In this document: piece by piece, positions 50,766-60,555 of the stretch | Layout: every line of letters begins with the position of its first letter | Position numbering within the stretch: the first letter of the stretch is position 1 | DNA from: Paramecium sonneborni | Taxonomy: Eukaryota; Ciliophora; Oligohymenophorea; Peniculida; Parameciidae | Reading direction: 5' to 3' | DNA: 60,555 nucleotides | NCBI GenBank assembly: GCA_905182985.1 | Contig: CAJJDN010000180.1 | Location: 1 to 60,555 of the forward strand | Notes under the pieces: model-generated | Seen by the model: only the letters and a program-made list of their open reading frames with translations | Databases searched by the model: none | Told to the model about the DNA's origin: nothing | Position numbers and translations under genes: made by a program

Positions 50766-51792
50766 TCAAACTTCTAGGAGTTTCTAAACAACTTCGCGAA
50801 TAGGCTTCGATCTAGGCCTGATCATTTAAATTTATTAAATAGCCTATTCGAGAGAGTAATTCAAATCCTGTACCATGTAGAGGATAATAGTTTAAACACT
50901 CCTTTAAATCCCATCTGTGCAATGGATGTATACGCATTTGCCTTGATCCAACAGTTTTTTGAGGATCTAATAAGCTTGCATTCCATTTTATAGATAGGAT
51001 CTTTTGTTGCAATCTCTTATCGGACAATGTATATAAACGATACTTTGAGATTGACTTTGAGATGAAAGTTGATCAAAATAATCTTCAGGTAAATCTTTGT
51101 TAATTAAATCTTCAACAGTCTATAAGTTTATTATGGCATTGATACCTAATTCTTATAGAATTGTGATTTCGCTATTATATAAAATAAAATAATTACTCGA
51201 TATAAATAAATGAACCAACGTATAAGTTTTAAAAAATTCGATTGTAGTTAAGATTGAAATCGACAGCAGAATCAGTCACATGGATGACATTATTGATAAT
51301 AGGATGTGTATGGATCATTCGAACAGCCCCTCTTTCCCATTTATAATTGGATTGGTATTTATAGGCAAGTTGATGAATAGATTTATTAGGTATGAGGAAT
51401 GTAGATGTGGATTGTCCATTTGATGAAATAAGTGGAATCTTTGATTTACCTGTATTTGAATAGAGATTTAGGGTTATGTTGGAATGAATATCGGTAATTA
51501 ATTTGAGAGTGATACGAATTTGACCCCAAACATCATGGACATCTTGATGAGAATTGATAACTCTATTGTTTCCATCTTCCCATTCAACTATTTATCTATT
51601 GCATTACTTAACAACTACATAACGATAGTTGATTGGTAGACAACATGAGTCCAGTGTTACAGTCCAGATGTCATTTTGATTCCATTACATTTAAATTCCA
51701 TTCAAAATATTCCATTATATTTTATGGCAATCACCTACAATTAAAATCACTTCTCCATAGTTGACATGTTTTTGAACAGATATACAACTCAT
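50766..51792 (-). CDS. Laforin-like glucan phosphatase (CBM20 + dual-specificity phosphatase)
   Basis: ATG 51792 to TGA 50766-50768 with one 25-nt intron (51172-51196) gives 333 residues, essentially the length of human laforin (331). Residues 1-100 form a CBM20 starch-binding domain: VNYGEVILIVGDC, QWNQNDIWTVTL, NYRYVVVK and VEWEDGNNRV, with the conserved Trp and NR. A dual-specificity phosphatase follows: NRIFQNLYVGSF, ELGINAIINLQTVEDL, and the active site HCTDGIQRS near residue 283, a complete C-x5-R. The combination is diagnostic of laforin, which removes phosphate from glycogen or amylopectin-like glucan. The C-terminus (IRPRSKPIREVVQKLLEV) is typical for the phosphatase fold. Its start lies 48 bases below the stop of the SRPK gene, same strand. 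Confidence 0.9.
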
Positions 51793-51840
51793 AAATTAAA
51801 TTAATAATCTTTCAAATTTAATATATGTTTGTATTAATAC

Positions 51841-53943
<2,103 letters not shown>

Positions 53944-54304
53944 TGTTATAAATATTTTTATTTTAATCAGACATAAATCAAATTTATATTCTCTTCATTG
54001 ATAGATATCTACTCACTCTTATTGTATGAATAACAACAATCATATTTACAGATAAATAAATATACTATTTCAATCAATATTTAAATTAAATTCCAACTCT
54101 ATACTATTTTACTTAGACTAAATCTTAAATTTGTCAGCTCTTATTGATCAAGACTCAAATGATAACATTTGTCATAATGAGTTATCTTTTAATTTAGTTT
54201 AAGATCATTAATTATGAATAGATTAAAATTAATTATAATATTTGTATTAGATATAGCTATAAATTTATTGCATATTTGATACATCATAATAATAGGATAA
54301 ATAT
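53944..54304. other. Intergenic spacer
   Basis: About 360 bases between the stop of the BEACH gene and the start of the SRPK gene, both on the minus strand. Only AT-rich sequence with frequent stops in all frames; no feature recognised. Confidence 0.6.
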
Positions 54305-57300
54305 TCATTTATTTTTTTGGGATTCTGTTAGTATTGTTAAATTGCCATCGCTGCATCCACAAAATAGAAATCTTTTATCTTTGGATATAATTATGGATAA
54401 TGGAATAATATTTAATTTAATTTTACTCTAAAATGGCTATAGATATGGCAAATGTCTTCTGACTATTTCTGAATTTTCAGTACCATATATCTGTATTAAT
54501 AATAATAAAATACCATAATATCTTAATGGAGATTATTCTTAATAATTTGACAATCTATCATGGTGAAGCAATTTTCTTATTATACTTCTAATAAAAATCC
54601 ATTAATGGAATAGCTATAAATTTTATGATCTTGAGCAGAGAAGAATACAATACAAAAGAGTGGACGACTACTCATAATAATAGAGTTAATAGAATTATTA
54701 TTAGGATGCATAAAAGATCTTAATAAGGATCCATTATAAAGATTATAAACATAGATGGAACCTCCAGCACAACCAGTTGCAAAGAGTTTCATATTATTTG
54801 AAACATATATACAATTGATCTAATAAATAGATAAATAAAAAAGAATACTTAATGTTAATGATGGAAATATTGTTTTTCAACTTATAATTTATATGTACTT
54901 TTATCTATTTTCCACAGAATAACGTGACCTGTTTTATCGCCAGTGATTACCATAAATTCTTTTTTATCAGTAGCTAATTTAGTAATGGTAGAAGTATGAA
55001 ATATATAAATATCAGAGATTTGATTATTTTCTCCAATAGCTAGTAGTTTGCCTTAATAATATCCTCCACAAAGGAATATCTTTCCCTAATTCAATATAAG
55101 AATTGGATAAGATGGAAGATATACAAATGAATCTGATAGAATATAGGATTCTCCTAAAGGTTTGATAAAATTGAATAGTTTTTCTTTTTCAGCTGCAAAT
55201 GTAAAAGGTTATTCAGTTTAATTAGAATCATTATAAGAGGCATATTTGAGATCATTACTAGAGGCATATTTGAAATAATTGATTTTACCATCTTTTCTTA
55301 AACATAGTAATCTAGCATTTGATATTAACTTTATTTTAACAATAGCTTCATTATTTGGAGATTAGAAATTTATTATATATTTTAATGTATTTTGTATATT
55401 CTTCTTTTAACTTGGTCTAAACAAAGTTAAATTGGATGAAGATAGAATATTTGGAAATTCATTATTAAATATTTTTTCATTATGTTATCTTGTAAATAGT
55501 TATAAGGGAGTGATTCCGAAATTTACAATTTAAGATTCGATTCCTAATTTATTTTCTTCCATTTTTTCTAGAGTAAGTTAATTATCATATGTTAAATAGA
55601 AGAATACATTTAATGATTTTTCAGCTTCTTTGCCTCTTTATTTATATCCAAATATAAGATCTATCCATTCTTAAAGATTTTTAGAAACTTCTTCACTTTC
55701 TAAAGCATTTCTATATCCAGTAACAAAAATCCAAGGATTACCATTACACCATTTAGGTAGTATTACATTATTAACAAATAAACCAGTTTAAGTTTTACCA
55801 AAATTAAGATTTGCCAAATTCAAAAACATTTCAGGTAAACAAAATATTTCAGGTATTAATTCTCTTACATCAGCAATATCTTCAACAGCACATCTATAAC
55901 TCTCACAAAAATAATAAAATAATCTATCAGCTATATCGAATCTATCTCCTTAAATTGCTTTTGATGCACTTGTGAATGGTTCCAATCTTACTAAATACTA
56001 AGATATTATGGCAGGTGTTGAATAATGTGAACCATAATGAAATTAAGGTATTTCACTACCCTATTCAGATTATTCAAATCTTTCTATATAACTTAACACT
56101 CTTTATTAATTCCCCATAGCTCCCATAGTCTTTTAAAATGCTCTAAATCTTCCCTCAGGATATATTTAAATACTTTATTATTACTATTACATAGCTTTAT
56201 CATCTTCTTATAACACCCATGGAAATATAGGATATTAAGTTATATCATTATAACTTCTTGATGCTAAATTGTTAATCATCAATAAGTATCTAAAATTACT
56301 CATTTGTGATCTAATTATATATCATATTGTACTTAATCCATTTTTAATAATATCCCTATTTATCTAACAGCTTTATTGGATCTGTAGTCTTACTTTGATT
56401 CAAAAATGGGGCATTTTAAGTTTTACGGAAACTTAAAATTTTTATTGAAATTTCATCTAAATCATTCGGATCAGGAACGCTGAAAAATATTGATTTACTT
56501 TATTATTTTTATAAATCAATATATATACCCATCAATGAAGAAAATTTCCAAAGCATTTCTTTTTTGTAAATATTTCTTCTTTATTATCTACTATAAATTG
56601 TATAATGGATATTATTTAAGCAATAATTAATCATCTCTCAATTAAAAATCACAAAATGATACATGACTAACTTTTTCAAATAATTTTTCATATTATACTA
56701 AAAGATGTGAATCAGTTAAGGTCAAAAAAGCATGATAAATAAATAAACCATTTATAACCTTGATTCTTTTACCTTTAAAATGATTATCTGCAAATGATTT
56801 TACATTAAATTATTCAAAAGGTTATTAAGTAGCAATTGTCTTAACAACATTCTTTATATTGCTACCTATTGCTTTACTTATATTATATAATTGAGTTGCT
56901 GCTTAAATAGCTTATAAATTTCCAAAAGATTTTTATTTAGAATTTGTGTATAATAACAAAGGTGCTTCTTAAGGAGTTTAAACAACAGCCTTATTTTTAA
57001 ACTTTTCTGGAATCTTAGCAATTGTTTTTAGGTAAGGACGAACTAATGATTTTGTAAGCATTTTTGAAATTCTTACTGAATAATTCTCATCCTTTTCAAA
57101 TTCTTAATTGAAATCCTTAATGATTTAATCTTTTTAATAGAATCCTTTCTTTTGTTAAAGCCATTCACCTTCCAAAAATAATTATTATAAACTTTTATAA
57201 TATTTACGTCGTCCAATTCGTTCTTTATTACTTTCAATATATAACCATTAGGCTCTTTTTTCTTAATTTTATATTAATCTAGCTTCTCCACATAATTAAA

Positions 57301-60300
57301 CATCTTAAGATATAATCTCTATTGATACACCTGATTCTTTTGACCAACGTTAAGGATGAATAAGTTTAATATCATCATAATCTTCATTCAATTTCAGCTT
57401 AATAAGTAATTCATCTATAAGATTATCATTCAAAAATGATTACTATTACAATACTTTAAGTAATTAATCAAAATCATCATATAACTCAATAAAGAATTTA
57501 TTTAAGAATGATGTATTGTTATGTTATCCATTTACTACCATTATCATTAAACACATTTATATTATTACTTCTTTGATTCTTTATTTTTAACCCTTCTTTA
57601 AAGTAGTAGACATAATCTATTTTAAAGGATAATTGATTTCAGATTTACAAATCTCATAAGTAATTGAATAAACTAATAACAATTAATAAAGATTTTCCTA
57701 ATTACTGATTCTCAATAGAATTTCAAATACTTGAAAATTATATAAATTACTATTTAAGAATGAAAACATTCTATAAGATAATTCTTTAATTGGACCATTA
57801 AAGAAACTAGAAATTTGATCAAGTTATTCTAAATTTAAATGTTTATATTACCTTCAAAGTATCCTTTAAATAAAAAATCTTTATAGAGTAAATTAATTAT
57901 ATTATTAAACTTAATTATATATTCTTGATAACGTTCCTTCATATCACAAAGATACATGAGAATCATCAAAATATTCTTCCATAATTAGGATTCAAAAGAT
58001 GGCGAATAGTTTTTACATTAATCACTAACATTACTAAAATGTATAAATACTATAGTAATTCATAGATGGATTATATTTCTTTATCATTTTAACCATTAAA
58101 TTTAAGTAAGTCTAAAAAATACTCTGCCCCATTTGCTTCATTCTTCAAAACATTCATTAATAGTGTAGAGTGTAATCTATGTCCAATTTCATATATCTAA
58201 TTATAATATGTTAAATATAAAGTACTAGATTATTTTCATCCTATATTTGAATAATATGTAATAGGGTTGATTAAAATTGTTGTTCACTTAACATTTATTG
58301 AGAATTGCATTAATGTGATTTACATAAACATAATAGATCTTATAATATTTAAGCCCTGAGATTTTCCTCTTGTGAATATTTTAGGATTTTCATAATTATA
58401 TTGATAATACTAGAATAATGAATTTGATCTCCTTCTTCTATCATCAATGATTCATTAGCTCCAATTTTTAATTTATCTATCATCCAACCCATAAGTTGAT
58501 TGTAAATTGGGGCTAATGAGAATTGTTATTAATTTTTATGTTCTTAAAATTATTAATCATTTCCAATTTGTTCTTATATTATAAAATTATTGATAAATTC
58601 TATTGCTTCTTCAGTTTGTTATTAATAATTGATAAATTTCTACTATGAAATCAAATTCAAGAAATAGATAAGGATTGCTCTAATATCATTATAATAAGTA
58701 GTTTTGAATAGAAATAATAATTGATAAACAATATTGTTTTGATACCATACATATAAAATATGTATAGTTTTTATAGTATTATCTTAATTGTCAACTAATA
58801 AGCTCTATTAAATTAGAATGAATGTACCTTTAGTTTTGTGAAGATTTATAATAAAAGACAAGGAGACATTTTGGATAGGAAGTAGGGTTCAAAAAGTATT
58901 AATTTATCAGTCAAATCATTTTGTTAATCGAATAAATAGAGTATTTTATTAAAAAATATCAATTGAAATGAAGGCTTTGGATTTGGATGATGTAAATTAC
59001 AACATGATTGATCATTATAGGAATAAAATAAAATATCTAATAGATCTTTAGGAGAGATGAAATTAATGAATTGATTTTGTAAGTAAATGATGCTTGATAA
59101 TTAAAGATAATTTTTGAATACATTTTCTGTAGTACATTATTAATGTAATTTAGAATTCCATAGAATGTAAATGAAAAAGTGTTACATTAATCTATTATCG
59201 ATTATGATTAATTTAAATTCATTTAATAATTCTACACATTTAGCATTTATTAAAGGTTTTTCAAAACTCATGATTATAGAAGCAACAGTAGGTAAGAATT
59301 TAGAATGATAAGCTTAATCTTACAATGATGGATTATTTTTAAGAATGATATTCATTACTTCAAACATAATAGTAATTTAATCTTAATAGTTTGCAGATAT
59401 ATGTAATAGTGCATAAAATAATTTAAAACCTCCAAATTAATTAAATTTATTCTTATCAGCTATGACAAATCCTGAATTACTTTGTAAAATAGCATTGAAA
59501 TTACCCATAAGATCAGCAATACGATTACCGCTTGAGAATTCAGGTATATAGATTGACATTATTCGATCGAAGTATTTGTCCAAAGTACTTTATAAGCTTT
59601 TCAATAAATTATAATCCATTTACTATTGTTATCCATAAACTTATTAAATTAAATTGATTCTATATTAATTTATAAAATAAACTTGCTTGAAGATTAACTC
59701 ATCAGTATTATACATGTTGATGTTCCAAATAAGTTTTCACAAATACTGAATCTTGTCATAGGTAAATTTGAGTTTAAGCGAGGAAATTCAAACGTTGTTT
59801 TGCATTGCTATTCCTTATTAAACAAGATCTACTTTCAAAACTTATTAAATACTGTTAAATGTGATGAGGAGAATGTTTTTTTAGGTTCATGAGATATTGC
59901 TAAAAAATTCTAACCATCTTTTAATTAACCAATGTACATTACACCTTAACCCATCTCTGGCTCTTTATATTGTTTATTAATTATTCTATAATATACAGAT
60001 CCTCTCATTATAAAACATTCTATTCCACCTCCATTCTCAGATCCTTAAGCATGAATACTTAATATTTTCTAAACTCCTATATTATTCTCATTAAATTAAT
60101 CATAATTTATTTTCTCTACACTAAACCAAATACAAAATCCTATTCCATCTTAAAATACCCAATTCATATTCTCCACTTTTATTCCACTTCCTCTCCCTGA
60201 AAAATAAAATTGATTTTGAACACGAGGTCGTAAGGATTCCTAAAATTTAATCATCATCTACTTTATACAATGTGAAAATATCAGGACATAAATTCATTAA

Positions 60301-60555
60301 ATGATACCTCAACACCTTCCTTGTTATGTAACCTTTTTATGCTGTAAGAATTGCAGCTTTTAACTTTTTATATATTATTTATTTTAGAATATACATCCTA
60401 TAAAATGCTATCTTAGAATTCTGGTAACAATGTATTGTATTTATATTGTAGATATCTCTCCTCAAATTTCATATCAAAACAATTTATCACAATATTGTAT
60501 TTTTCTTTGAATTCATTAATGATTGATTCTTACATAATAATAATTATTATTATAA
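54305..60555 (-). CDS. Giant BEACH-WD40 protein (C-terminal part; 5' end outside the window)
   Basis: The stop TGA is at 54305-54307 and the frame system continues to the right edge, so the N-terminus is missing. In protein order: a concanavalin/LamG-like segment (FSGRGSGIKVENMNWVFQDG, about 60150), a long helical region, a PH-BEACH-like segment (KKYLQKRNALEIFFIDG, about 56560), and a BEACH domain (about 56350-55450) with FPWVLQ, EPFTSASKAIQGDRFDIADR, DVRELIPEIFCLPEMF, LPKWCNGNPWIF, RNALESEEVS and WIDLIFGYKQRG. C-terminal WD40 repeats include ATGCAGGSIYVYNL and CGCSDGNLTIL. Several short introns interrupt it (for example 54491-54513, 23 nt); not all were mapped. The order matches Lvs/neurobeachin-type scaffolds of membrane traffic. 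More than 2000 residues lie in this window. Confidence 0.9.

Noticed and set aside
50812..51027. 71-codon minus-strand ORF starting MSDKRLQQ
   Set aside because: Overlaps the laforin-like phosphatase active site in another frame; the phosphatase frame carries HCTDGIQRS and ends at its own TGA.
60533..60555. ATAATAATAATTATTATTATAA palindrome at the window end
   Set aside because: Low-complexity AT sequence in or near an intron of the BEACH gene; nothing suggests a functional hairpin.

Overview
The window looks like macronuclear DNA of a Paramecium-like ciliate. It is extremely AT-rich. Long reading frames appear only if TAA and TAG are read as glutamine and TGA is the sole stop. Introns are tiny (mostly 20-34 nt, GT...AG), genes are packed tens of bases apart on both strands, and the largest gene matches the cysteine-periodic surface (immobilization) antigens known from Paramecium. 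All gene models were built by hand from this sequence; every domain name rests on visible motifs, not on a database search.

Layout. 1-5.5 kb is gene-poor, with a possible decayed Cys-rich fragment. 5.5-7.7 kb (-): a degenerate protein kinase fused to MORN repeats. 9.0-19.7 kb (+): a giant GPI-anchored Cys-repeat surface antigen. 19.8-23.7 kb (-): a 1285-residue type I membrane protein. 23.8-31.3 kb (-): a TRANK1-like protein with a UvrD/SF1 helicase core. 32-33.7 kb (+): a double RanBP2 zinc-finger protein and a cyclin. 34.1-34.9 kb (-): a helix-turn-helix protein with an unusually long intron, followed by 2 kb without genes. 36.9-38.3 kb (-): an EGF-TM-RING ubiquitin ligase. 38.5-39.1 kb (-): a candidate XRCC4/XLF/PAXX-family protein. 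39.2-41.0 kb (+): NMD3. 41.0-46.0 kb (-): a 1628-residue type I membrane protein. 46.0-46.7 kb (+): a small coiled-coil protein. 46.7-47.4 kb (-): an RNF126/115-like RING protein, divergent from 47.4-48.8 kb (+), a RING-CH/FHA protein. 48.8-50.4 kb (-): a long coiled-coil protein. 50.8-51.8 kb (-): a laforin-like glucan phosphatase. 51.8-53.9 kb (-): an SRPK-type kinase. 54.3 kb to the window end (-): the C-terminal part of a giant BEACH-WD40 protein.

Three single Ns (2336, 10161, 27481) each sit between two directly repeated copies of about 1.0-1.2 kb that agree at every stretch compared. These are almost certainly unmerged contig overlaps. Two fall inside genes (the antigen and the helicase) and break their frames; collapsing one copy restores a continuous frame with a length divisible by three in both cases.

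Functionally the region is mixed: ubiquitin ligases (three RING types), 60S ribosome export, splicing-factor phosphorylation, glucan phosphatase, cell-cycle control, membrane traffic (BEACH) and cell-surface proteins. No operon, bacterial mobile element, CRISPR array, tRNA or rRNA was seen.
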